Shown piece by piece: positions 1 through 8,112 of a DNA stretch of 24,879 bases (within the stretch, counting starts at the first letter, position 1; each line of letters begins with the position of its first letter). Source of the stretch: a virus; IMG/VR virus record IMGVR_UViG_3300023179_000489, positions 1 through 24,879 of that record; one strand, written 5' to 3'. A program made the translations under genes and the position numbers. The notes below the pieces were generated by a model. It did no database searches and had not been told where the DNA came from. It saw only the letters and a program-made list of their open reading frames with translations.

Positions 1-320
1 ACACCAGTACCAACTGAAGGACCGCCTGTTACTTTAAAAGTAGTAAACCCTGTACTATTTGAATAAACACTAACGTTTCCGTAAATACCTAGCAGGGTAT
101 TAGTAGAAACATTACCACCTTGAATATTAGTGGCTTTAAGAGTATTAGCAGAAAGCGTCCCGATAACCTCTGCATTACCGGTTGTAGATCCGGGTGTTGC
201 AGATGTGCTATTAGCTGTAATGACTTCGTTTCTTAGAGCAGTGACCAAATCATTAGTTCTTGTAATCCATGAACTAAAGCTATCTGTTGCTACTTCGACG
301 TTTGCAAGACTCTTCGTCAT
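1..320 (-). CDS. Tail-fibre-like structural protein, N-terminal part (cut by window edge)
   Basis: The reading frame starts at the ATG at 320-318 and stays open to the window edge, giving about 106 residues. The start overlaps the stop of the upstream 68-residue gene as ATGA, so it is the last visible member of the left-facing operon. The first 40 residues (MTKSLANVEVATDSF onward) look like a helical attachment segment. After that the protein turns into Asn/Ser/Thr/Gly-rich beta-type sequence (for example GNVSTNTLLGIYGNVSVYSN) typical of trimeric phage fibres. Position after the wedge genes fits a distal fibre or baseplate-attached appendage. A perfect T4-type late promoter sequence lies about 130 bases upstream inside the preceding gene. 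No receptor-binding domain can be judged because the C-terminus is missing. The fibre role is inferred from composition and context. Confidence 0.7.
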   Translation of the reverse strand, partial: MTKSLANVEVATDSFSSWITRTNDLVTALRNEVITANSTSATPGSTTGNAEVIGTLSANTLKATNIQGGNVSTNTLLGIYGNVSVYSNSTGFTTFKVTGGPSVGTG

Positions 321-523
321 TTACTATTACCCATAACAGTTTGTTTTAAAGTTTCTAGCTCCGCCTTTAGAAACGCTATATCTTGTCTCATCTCTGCAAA
401 GGCTTTTGCTTGTTCGCGTTCGTGAAGAATGCGTTCATATTCCGTATTGTTTATATTTATAACAGCTTTTGTATTAAGATCTACTACATAATCAGCAGAA
501 TTAGTTTTAGCGTAATTGCTCAA
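317..523 (-). CDS. Small coiled-coil protein with TTG start
   Basis: This is a 68-residue protein. It starts at a TTG codon (523-521) that overlaps the TGA of the 795-residue gene, and it has a good ribosome-binding sequence (GGAG) about 8 bases upstream. The next in-frame ATG would be at residue 45, so TTG is the likely start. Residues 1-30 are polar. From about residue 30 to 65 the sequence (EYERILHEREQAKAFAEMRQ onward) has heptad-like hydrophobic spacing and high Glu/Lys/Arg/Gln content, indicating a single alpha-helical coiled coil. The stop overlaps the start of the fibre-like gene. I do not recognise the family. A short oligomeric adaptor or assembly chaperone for the fibre or baseplate is possible from context only. 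Confidence 0.7.
   Translation of the reverse strand: MSNYAKTNSADYVVDLNTKAVININNTEYERILHEREQAKAFAEMRQDIAFLKAELETLKQTVMGNSK
454..461 (-). promoter_or_regulatory. Candidate T4-type late promoter (TATAAATA)
   Basis: The minus strand reads TATAAATA, the exact T4 late promoter -10 element recognised by gp55-type sigma factors. It lies inside the 68-residue gene and would start transcription near 447, about 130 bases before the fibre-like gene. I found no other exact copy in the window on either strand by eye. In DNA this AT-rich an 8-mer like this can occur by chance, so it is only a candidate. Confidence 0.35.
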
Positions 524-2907
524 GCTGAAACTCCTATCACTCTAATATCATCTACTTCCGGTACGATGTTAGGCTGATCTGCTAGCATAACAATCTTAAT
601 ACTCATTGTATTATACGTATCAACTTCTACCAGCGATGAGGTGTAGTATCTTACCACGTTGCTATTTTGAATATTGTTGAAAGCCATTTGCTTAAACTTA
701 AGCTTGTCGACACCTACAGTACTACCAGTTGAAGTAGCAATGCCTGTATTTGAAATAGGTCTTGCTAGAGAAATAGTAGATGACGAGACAGCAGTAACTG
801 GTACGACCATATAGTTAGTATTGCTAAAGAGCGGATTATAGATGCGGATTAAATCATTAGCAGCAATACTAGATGAAAGGTCTACTGATGTAGCAAGTGT
901 ATTGCTATTCAAGGTACCTGTAATAGTACCTGTAGTGATGGTGTTGTTTACTGTCGGCCACGAGTAGAAACCATAGGTATACTCAATAATATCACCTTTA
1001 TTGCCTTGAGCGCTAACTCTCGATGCATTATCTTTTGCTTCTAGTAAGCTCCAGTTTTTATCATCAAACGCTTCTATATCATTCGAATTATGAATTCTGG
1101 CGTATACCTTAAGATCGGTACCAGCTGGCTTATATGCATTAATGTATACTCTAATGTCTTCCGCAAAACTATTATTAGCAAATGTAATTCTTTTGGTTAT
1201 GTGCTTAGCAAGTGTATTACCGGTAACACCAACTTCAGAATCAAGATTTGAATTTGTAGGGCTTACTGAATTAGTAAAGCAGAACACATCCATATCGTCT
1301 TCATTTAATAGAGGAGCATGGAATAAAGGTGTAGCTGTAGGATCTGCATTAACACCTATAGAGACCGTAACGTAATTTGACTTATCGGTATTATAGAGAT
1401 TAGTAGAATTCTTAACCTCGTTTGATCTTGACGCAACATATGCTCTATATGCATCTAGATCTACCGGATCATTAAACTTAGATACCGTAGGGGTTTGAAT
1501 AGAGTATGATGAGTTGCTGAATGCAATATTACTCTGACCGTATGAAGTTGACGAGTTGCTTAGTTTAATATCTGGATCAACAACACTTACTTCATAATTA
1601 TTAATACTTGTAAGTGAAGCAGTTGCTAGCGATGTTTCACCCTTAAGAGGTGCACCTTGAACAATCTTAATAGAAGCACCTGAGCCAGAAGAAAGAGTAA
1701 CTAGGTCAGATTGTAGTACAGCTACAACAGCATTTGAACTACCGTTAAATCCTGAACCGGGAATAATAATTCTAAGAGATGTAATACCACCAGAGGTATT
1801 AGTATTAACATTTGCAATACAGTTAATACCTCCTGCAGCGGTATTGGAAACTCTTACAACATCATTATTTGAATAACCGGAGCCTCCGAACACAGCACCA
1901 CCGGTTGAATTAGTAAAGTAGTATACTGAATTAGTATAAAATCTAAAAGTTGAATTAGCCGCTGTAGACTGGTTACAAATAATTTCATTGTTAACATAGT
2001 TTGCTTCAAAAATCTTAGCCGCAGGAATTTTTTTATGATAACAACCTGATGCTGTAAAATTAAGCGACTCGTCAACTACTATTTTACTATCATCTGTTAC
2101 AGTAGTAATTTTTGCTACTTGTTGGTTTGAATAGTCGCTTGATGTAATTAATATATTATCATCAATATTATAGTCAGAAAGAAATGCTGTGCTTGTACCG
2201 GTAATTTGATAGCTACCAAGTGTTACTGTCGCGGTACCCTGACCTGAAAAAAAAGTATTAGAACTAGAATTACCAAAAGGCTGAAAAATTGTTTCCCCGC
2301 CTTTAAATTTTGGAATGTTTGACATTGTATCTACAGAGAAAAACTCATAGTCATCATTCGTCAATACGAGTAATGCTGTATTTGAAGTGAACTTTTTAAT
2401 ATTAATATTAAATTTAAGGTCTCTATCTGCAAGAGGTCGTACCCCAAGAGCATTGTCATTTGAGCTAATATAAAGCTTACCATCACCGTCATTACTTGTA
2501 CCACTATACTTTGCAGTAGAACCTAGAATAAATTCATCCTGAACGGCAGCCCACAGTTTGTAATCATCATCTTCAAATCTTATAACAATACCAAAATACT
2601 TGTCTGTTTCTAATATAATAGGTGTATTGAAATGAAATTTAGTTGACGTAGAAGCATCTGAAAGGGCTGATACCTGCGACCAATCGGCGGAAGCATATTC
2701 GTTTTGTATGACTGAGTCATACTTTGGAGTATCATCTTTGAACGGGCAAAGGTTAATAGTTATACCAGGGTTTTTGATACCTGAAGTATTGTTCACGCTT
2801 TGAGGTTTTTCTTTAAAGAAAAGCTCTACACTTGTAAGATGCACGTATGGTGCCTTGCCTACTTTAGTCGAATCAACTCTGAATGACTGAATATAATTAA
2901 ATTGCAT
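520..2907 (-). CDS. Large beta-rich virion structural protein (baseplate/fibre-associated)
   Basis: This 795-residue protein has no catalytic motif. Residues 1-180 look like a beta-sandwich. Around residues 225-275 is a module of the type GT..F......D.ILI....V......I.V, and a second copy lies near 670-730. Residues 340-400 carry two GSGY/GSGF turns followed by V.V strands. Residues 568-640 contain the segment KHITKRITFANNSFAEDIRV and a downstream Asp-Lys-Trp; I recall this type of segment from structural proteins of marine T4-like phages. The C-terminus (about 750-795) ends IVPEVDDIRVIGVSA, which looks like an intact domain end. The gene follows the 1718-residue gene after a 44-base gap, the longest in the operon. 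The start is the ATG at 2907-2905, preceded by a weak AGAG. A baseplate-peripheral or fibre-network role is inferred from position. Confidence 0.8.
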   Translation of the reverse strand: MQFNYIQSFRVDSTKVGKAPYVHLTSVELFFKEKPQSVNNTSGIKNPGITINLCPFKDDTPKYDSVIQNEYASADWSQVSALSDASTSTKFHFNTPIILETDKYFGIVIRFEDDDYKLWAAVQDEFILGSTAKYSGTSNDGDGKLYISSNDNALGVRPLADRDLKFNINIKKFTSNTALLVLTNDDYEFFSVDTMSNIPKFKGGETIFQPFGNSSSNTFFSGQGTATVTLGSYQITGTSTAFLSDYNIDDNILITSSDYSNQQVAKITTVTDDSKIVVDESLNFTASGCYHKKIPAAKIFEANYVNNEIICNQSTAANSTFRFYTNSVYYFTNSTGGAVFGGSGYSNNDVVRVSNTAAGGINCIANVNTNTSGGITSLRIIIPGSGFNGSSNAVVAVLQSDLVTLSSGSGASIKIVQGAPLKGETSLATASLTSINNYEVSVVDPDIKLSNSSTSYGQSNIAFSNSSYSIQTPTVSKFNDPVDLDAYRAYVASRSNEVKNSTNLYNTDKSNYVTVSIGVNADPTATPLFHAPLLNEDDMDVFCFTNSVSPTNSNLDSEVGVTGNTLAKHITKRITFANNSFAEDIRVYINAYKPAGTDLKVYARIHNSNDIEAFDDKNWSLLEAKDNASRVSAQGNKGDIIEYTYGFYSWPTVNNTITTGTITGTLNSNTLATSVDLSSSIAANDLIRIYNPLFSNTNYMVVPVTAVSSSTISLARPISNTGIATSTGSTVGVDKLKFKQMAFNNIQNSNVVRYYTSSLVEVDTYNTMSIKIVMLADQPNIVPEVDDIRVIGVSA

Positions 2908-2951
2908 ATTTACTTACTCTAAAAAGTGATGATATTATTGCAGCAATAGAC

Positions 2952-5900
2952 TTAAACGTGATAGTATCTCCAAGTCTTCAAATTCCATCCCCAATACCAA
3001 CCGAAATAATATGGTGAGTAAGCGGTATAATCAACTAGCATGGTCCAGTTAACAAAGGAAATTTCATCAAAACTCTTTATCTCAACTACTTTCTTAACGT
3101 CCTTATATTGACCGAGTCTTTGTTTTTCAACTAGAGCACTTCTTCCGACAGTATCTGGCAAGCCGTCACTATAATACCATCTAAATTTTATAATACCATA
3201 ATCGTCTGAAAGTAATTTACCGCCCTGTACGGTGTTTGTACCGTATACGCCCTTGTTAGGTCCTTCGATATTAGTTACCTGACTATTTAGTATGTCGTTA
3301 CCGAAGTAAAAGTCATGAAGTGTATTTGGCTTAAGACCACGAATCTCCCCAGCAACTACTGTATCAATAGCTGCTTTTGCCGCGGGCGAAAGGTTGCCAG
3401 TGAGAGTTGCGTTACCCCTCGAATTAGCAATATTAAGCCCTCTGTTGGTATTTCCGACATAATTAGAATTACCGTAGTATCCATAATTATAGTTGCTATA
3501 GTACCACGGGCTCCAGTATACATATGGATACCAAAGATTATCAGTTCTTACATAACAGTTAAGCTTACCCGGGTTTAGAGATTTAACCTTACCATTGTAT
3601 GCTGCCTTTATTCCTGTACCCGTCTGATTAGTTAGATTTACCGTAGCATCAACGGGATACTCTAGCCTATATTCATGAAATGGTGTGCCTCTTCTTACTC
3701 TTATTAAATAATACTTACCGTATGTTGGATCATGTGTCCAAGTTATCTGACCAGTATTAATCATCCAGAACTTAGAATTCCCACCTCTTGATCTCCAAGC
3801 AGGGTTTTTTCTAGTACCGTCAAGCCATTTTCCTCTTACACTTGCAATAGTATTTTGAAGTGCGTTAATTGAAGCATATCTATTTCTTTCAGATTGAGTA
3901 AGAGCTTGAGCATTTTCAGAAGTAGTTACCAGTCTTGCACCAGATGGAATCGCAGTGGAAGACCCTGAGTTATTATTGTTAGGTATTGTAAAGAATTGTG
4001 TAGTTGATTGATAGATTTCCATTCTATCTTCACCATATGCACCAAAATACATTACAGCCGGGCCAGCTGTACTACTAAAAGTAACATACTGATCATATAT
4101 TGTAGGTCCGTTATTTCTTACCTCTTCAATATATACTATTTGCTGTGTGACAGTAGTAGTAGTAGTAGTGGCGGTAGTAGTTGCGGTAACCGGGGCTGGA
4201 GGAGTAGTAGCTGAAGACTGCCTAACAACTGCATACTCCTCATATGGTAGGGTAGCGTACTTACCATATACTAACGACTTTGTAGTTGCATCATTAGTAT
4301 AGTATTTGTGCTTGATATTTCTTTGTTTTCTAGATACAGTAACTCTACCATTAAAATTAAGTGCTGAATATTCTGGATCAGATAGATCACTATAATCGGT
4401 AGACGTAAAGTTATCAACAAAAAAACCAAACTTAAATCTGCTTAAAGAGGTATTGGCCGAGCTCTTTATTGCTTTGTCTTTTACATTATCTTCTAATTCT
4501 TTAAGGTCAACTCGATATTCAATATTCTTTAGTCTTCTATCGATAGATCCAATATCAGTCATGGTATAAACAGTAGGCTGTGAATACTGAATATTTTCGT
4601 TAGTAATAGCAGCTTTAATCTTATACTTTTCTTGTCTAACGTTTAGAAGCTTCACGTTAGAAATCTTCTTATCAATAATTTCTAGAGTGTTTGCAGTTAA
4701 TACGCTAGGAATAGAAGGATAAGGAGGAATTGATATAGTGTTTATTAAGATAGAATCAGACGGAGGTGTAAATCTATTATTAAGTGCTTCAGGAGTACCT
4801 GCATTAATTACAAAATTACCGTTTGAATTTAAAACTATATTATCAGTTCTACCTGTATATCTTGTTGTATTAAATGCTAGATCGCTAACAGGGAGTGGGA
4901 AATATTTTTCAGTTGTAGTATTTAGTAATCCAGTACCAGATGGTTGCGTAGGGTTTGTAGTAATGTTAGCATCATTGTAGGTATAAACAAGATTAGCTGT
5001 ATTATTAGCATTAAGTCTAAAGTCAATGGTTTCAATAAGGTCAAAATAATTACCTTTCGAATCATACATCTCAGGTATTTCTAATGTATGAACGTTTGAA
5101 GCCGATGTCGTAAGCGCTGCTAGGGTTGTTGTAGAGCCCGAACCAGCTGTGTCTTGACGGGTATAACTATCAACAGAATATATTCCATCCCCTGACTTCA
5201 CAAAGCAGTCAAACTGTACTAAGAGATAATCTGATGTGGTTAATGTTAAAGTAGAAGAAGCTTTTTTATACAAATAACCTACATCATAGAAGTTTTCATT
5301 TTGATTATGATCAATGAAAAATTCATTGGTAACATTAGTAGAGTTTGTATTAACTGAAGATGAGGATGCTTTGTAGACATTTCTTAGTCTGAAAATATCA
5401 TTTACGCCGAGAGGCCAGGGTCCGCTTATTCCACTTGCATGTGTAGAAAGATTTAGCTTAACAAGTGTATTTCTGCTTGTTGTTTTGGCGGTAGGAGTAA
5501 GACCTGTTCGCTTTGCGTTGTATGTAACAGAAACGTTTGTTGCAGACGTAAAGTTTGCAGGTGGGTTAAGATAAACTCTAATTATCGAGCCGGAGATGTT
5601 AGCTGATCTGTTTGTTCTTGTGCTCAGCTGCACAGGCACATAACGCGGGCAAATAAATGCGATATTAGCACCCGTATTAGACGATGATAGATTTACTACC
5701 TTGTCAAGTGAAACCGAGGTTGTATTTGCGGTGCCGTTAGCTGCAACAGAGCTGTAATCAACTATACGTCTTATTTTGCTACCCGATGTATCAAAAATTC
5801 TTAAGTAGTCGCCGGGCTTGAGAGCAGCAAAGAAAACTGCGTTTGATAATGAAATTATATTATTTGTGTTAATAACATTAGCAGTAGAAACGTTAGCAGT

Positions 5901-8108
5901 CTCAGCATTCGCTAGCGGTATTACTACTAAATCTTGCATTTCTGATGCGCTTAGTTCACCTGAGTAGATTTGTGAGCCGGTTGCAATAGTAATTGAAACG
6001 TTACCATTAGTAGCAATTGTTGAAGACGTATTGGACGATCTATAACGATAAGAAATGCTATTCAGGTTAGAAAGTGCCTGAAACCCGGAATTAAAAATAC
6101 TAGTATCAAGATCCGGTCTATTAAGGTTAGTAATATAACTACCAGAGGCAGGATCATAATCTTGTAGAATGTCGCCGTAGCCTTTATAGGTTGCACCGTT
6201 ATAGTAGACAGATTTTATGTCACGAATATTTTTATTCGCGTTCATAACTACGTTGAACACATAAAGTCGGTATACGGCCGAATCAGTACCAGGTGCACCC
6301 CTATCAAATACTAAGGACTTCATTCTAGCAGTGCCAATCTTTGTACCGGTAGGTGAAAGAGTAGTACCAGTTACTTCTGTATTGCTGAGATAGGTCTGCG
6401 CAGTATCGTAGAGGTCTACAACGTCCCCGGTATTAAACTGGAAGTACCCGCCGGTTTCTTTTATTAAGAAATAATTTCCGTAATTAACATCTACGGTTAC
6501 ATTTGAATAAGCAACATTTGTAGTACCTTTATTAACAGTAGCAATAAAGGATGTTTGTGTGTCAACTCTTGCACCTTTAATATAGGCGGTACCAGTGTCA
6601 ATTACTACATTAAAGGTATTTGATTCACTGGTTGTAGTTGGGGAAGTCGTTACAGATTGAAACGCATCAGTTACGAAATTACCTGACTGCTCAAATGTTC
6701 TTGTATTGATTTGATCTTGTATTTTATTATACTGTGTCTGTCTTTGCTGACGGAAAGGCTGACCATTATTAAATTCAATAAGAGGTAGAAAATCCGTATT
6801 ACTTGCAGCAACTTCTGTAGTTAGCACTGTTAATGCTGGGGTTAATTGTAATCTATCTGCACCCGGTGCTGTATAATTTAATGAGCCTGATGCATTGTCT
6901 AATAGAGATGTATCTTCATTGTAGTCGATAAATGATTCAACTGTATCAAAACCTACAACCTTATCATCAGGTGTACCAGTAGTAGCATATTTTTCAACAA
7001 TTGTAAGCTGCTCTGACACTCTGATAAAGTGTCCTTTTTGATAGATTACACCGTTACTAACCGCAACCCCATAAGAATTACCTGTTGCAGTATCATCGTT
7101 CTGAACTGTAACTTGAGATAGAATTGTATTTGAAATTAGGTTTAAAGAACCTACCGAACCGGTATTTGAGAATACACTCACGTACGGTGGAACATAATAT
7201 CCTCTGCCACCGTTAGTAGCAGTGATTGTTATGATTTTACCTGATGCGTCTGTGATAAGACCAGCGGTAGCACCAGTTCCAATAATTTCTGTTACTACGG
7301 CCGTAGCTGAGGAGTTAGCTGTAGTCGCACCGTAGTTATTAGGAGAAATATAATCTCCAATAGAAAACTTCCATTGCGCTGAGTTTGATTGTGCGTTAGT
7401 AAGTATTGACTCGAGCGGTCTTACTTTAAGTATTGTAGCAATACTATTAGCTGTTGTATTTACTTCCAAAACTTCGGCGCGTGCATCACCCTGCTTAATA
7501 GCGGAGTTAATTACCCATGTATTCGAATTAAAATCCTTACCACCAGTAGAATTTACTACCGCTATAGCACTCAAAATAACTACCGGATCATCATTACTAA
7601 ATGAGCTTCCGCCTTCATTTACAGCTATTTTCTCTACTACGTTATTAGCATTGTATATGTTAAGTATGGTATTTTTAGAAAATTTAGTAAGATTAAAACT
7701 AGTACCGCTATTAATAAATCTTACAAAAATAGTGTTTAAGTCAGGTGCGGTTGATTCATAACCGTTTGCTGTAGCAACAATTACACCTGTGAGATTACTG
7801 GATGGGTCTTTAGCGTAATAATTTTTAAAGGTGCTGACACTAATAGGGGCACCCTTTGTGTCGTTATCTTTTAGTTTTGCGTATGTTAGCTTATTGAGAA
7901 ATGTAAAATTACATCCGTCAATAATAGTACCTCTCTTGAAGATATTATCCCCAAATCTCTCGACCTGTGTCTGTAGAATTCTTTGTAGCTGATTAAGCTC
8001 TCTAACCTGTACAGCAACACCCGGCTTGAAAAGAATTCTATGAAAATTCTTATCGTCGCTATAATCATCAAAATACGGTGAAGGTGAAAGATTTGTTTGA
8101 ATTGGCAT
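2952..8108 (-). CDS. Giant baseplate/fibre-network structural protein with DUF4815-like N-terminus
   Basis: This 1718-residue protein is the largest in the window. The N-terminus (about residues 10-60, including FHRILFKPGVAVQVRELNQL and RFGDNIFKRG) matches my memory of DUF4815 proteins of T4-like marine phages, which sit in the place of the gp9/gp10 region after gp8. GGRGY-type turns occur near residue 300, and beta modules with PGDYLRIFD occur near residue 760. A Thr/Pro linker near residues 1300-1320 is encoded by a trinucleotide repeat. Near residues 1525-1545 is a very Tyr/Trp-rich stretch (NLWYPYVYWSPWYYSNYNYG), and the C-terminus is also aromatic (FGWYWGWNLKTWRYYHV). The start ATG at 8108 has AAGG just upstream, and the gp8-like stop is 4 bases away. 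The function is probably a peripheral wedge or fibre attachment platform, inferred from gene order. Confidence 0.8.
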   Translation of the reverse strand: MPIQTNLSPSPYFDDYSDDKNFHRILFKPGVAVQVRELNQLQRILQTQVERFGDNIFKRGTIIDGCNFTFLNKLTYAKLKDNDTKGAPISVSTFKNYYAKDPSSNLTGVIVATANGYESTAPDLNTIFVRFINSGTSFNLTKFSKNTILNIYNANNVVEKIAVNEGGSSFSNDDPVVILSAIAVVNSTGGKDFNSNTWVINSAIKQGDARAEVLEVNTTANSIATILKVRPLESILTNAQSNSAQWKFSIGDYISPNNYGATTANSSATAVVTEIIGTGATAGLITDASGKIITITATNGGRGYYVPPYVSVFSNTGSVGSLNLISNTILSQVTVQNDDTATGNSYGVAVSNGVIYQKGHFIRVSEQLTIVEKYATTGTPDDKVVGFDTVESFIDYNEDTSLLDNASGSLNYTAPGADRLQLTPALTVLTTEVAASNTDFLPLIEFNNGQPFRQQRQTQYNKIQDQINTRTFEQSGNFVTDAFQSVTTSPTTTSESNTFNVVIDTGTAYIKGARVDTQTSFIATVNKGTTNVAYSNVTVDVNYGNYFLIKETGGYFQFNTGDVVDLYDTAQTYLSNTEVTGTTLSPTGTKIGTARMKSLVFDRGAPGTDSAVYRLYVFNVVMNANKNIRDIKSVYYNGATYKGYGDILQDYDPASGSYITNLNRPDLDTSIFNSGFQALSNLNSISYRYRSSNTSSTIATNGNVSITIATGSQIYSGELSASEMQDLVVIPLANAETANVSTANVINTNNIISLSNAVFFAALKPGDYLRIFDTSGSKIRRIVDYSSVAANGTANTTSVSLDKVVNLSSSNTGANIAFICPRYVPVQLSTRTNRSANISGSIIRVYLNPPANFTSATNVSVTYNAKRTGLTPTAKTTSRNTLVKLNLSTHASGISGPWPLGVNDIFRLRNVYKASSSSVNTNSTNVTNEFFIDHNQNENFYDVGYLYKKASSTLTLTTSDYLLVQFDCFVKSGDGIYSVDSYTRQDTAGSGSTTTLAALTTSASNVHTLEIPEMYDSKGNYFDLIETIDFRLNANNTANLVYTYNDANITTNPTQPSGTGLLNTTTEKYFPLPVSDLAFNTTRYTGRTDNIVLNSNGNFVINAGTPEALNNRFTPPSDSILINTISIPPYPSIPSVLTANTLEIIDKKISNVKLLNVRQEKYKIKAAITNENIQYSQPTVYTMTDIGSIDRRLKNIEYRVDLKELEDNVKDKAIKSSANTSLSRFKFGFFVDNFTSTDYSDLSDPEYSALNFNGRVTVSRKQRNIKHKYYTNDATTKSLVYGKYATLPYEEYAVVRQSSATTPPAPVTATTTATTTTTTVTQQIVYIEEVRNNGPTIYDQYVTFSSTAGPAVMYFGAYGEDRMEIYQSTTQFFTIPNNNNSGSSTAIPSGARLVTTSENAQALTQSERNRYASINALQNTIASVRGKWLDGTRKNPAWRSRGGNSKFWMINTGQITWTHDPTYGKYYLIRVRRGTPFHEYRLEYPVDATVNLTNQTGTGIKAAYNGKVKSLNPGKLNCYVRTDNLWYPYVYWSPWYYSNYNYGYYGNSNYVGNTNRGLNIANSRGNATLTGNLSPAAKAAIDTVVAGEIRGLKPNTLHDFYFGNDILNSQVTNIEGPNKGVYGTNTVQGGKLLSDDYGIIKFRWYYSDGLPDTVGRSALVEKQRLGQYKDVKKVVEIKSFDEISFVNWTMLVDYTAYSPYYFGWYWGWNLKTWRYYHV
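4152..4169. repeat. (AGT)6 trinucleotide microsatellite
   Basis: Six perfect AGT units on the plus strand read as six ACT (Thr) codons on the coding minus strand, inside the Pro/Thr linker of the 1718-residue protein. Further ACT and ACC codons flank it, giving a longer imperfect Thr tract. Slippage here would change linker length in whole codons without breaking the frame. Confidence 0.85.
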
Positions 8109-8112
8109 TGCC

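Noticed and set aside
1854-2075. Second minus-strand frame of 73 codons inside the 795-residue gene
   Set aside because: It overlaps the real frame and gives Leu/Ile/Gln-rich sequence without structure or ribosome-binding site.
2908-2951. Possible terminator in the 44-base gap (TATTG-CAG-CAATA)
   Set aside because: The stem is only 5 pairs with three bases in the loop and AT-rich. The T run that follows on the minus strand is short and offset. Not strong enough to call, although it is the widest gap in the operon.
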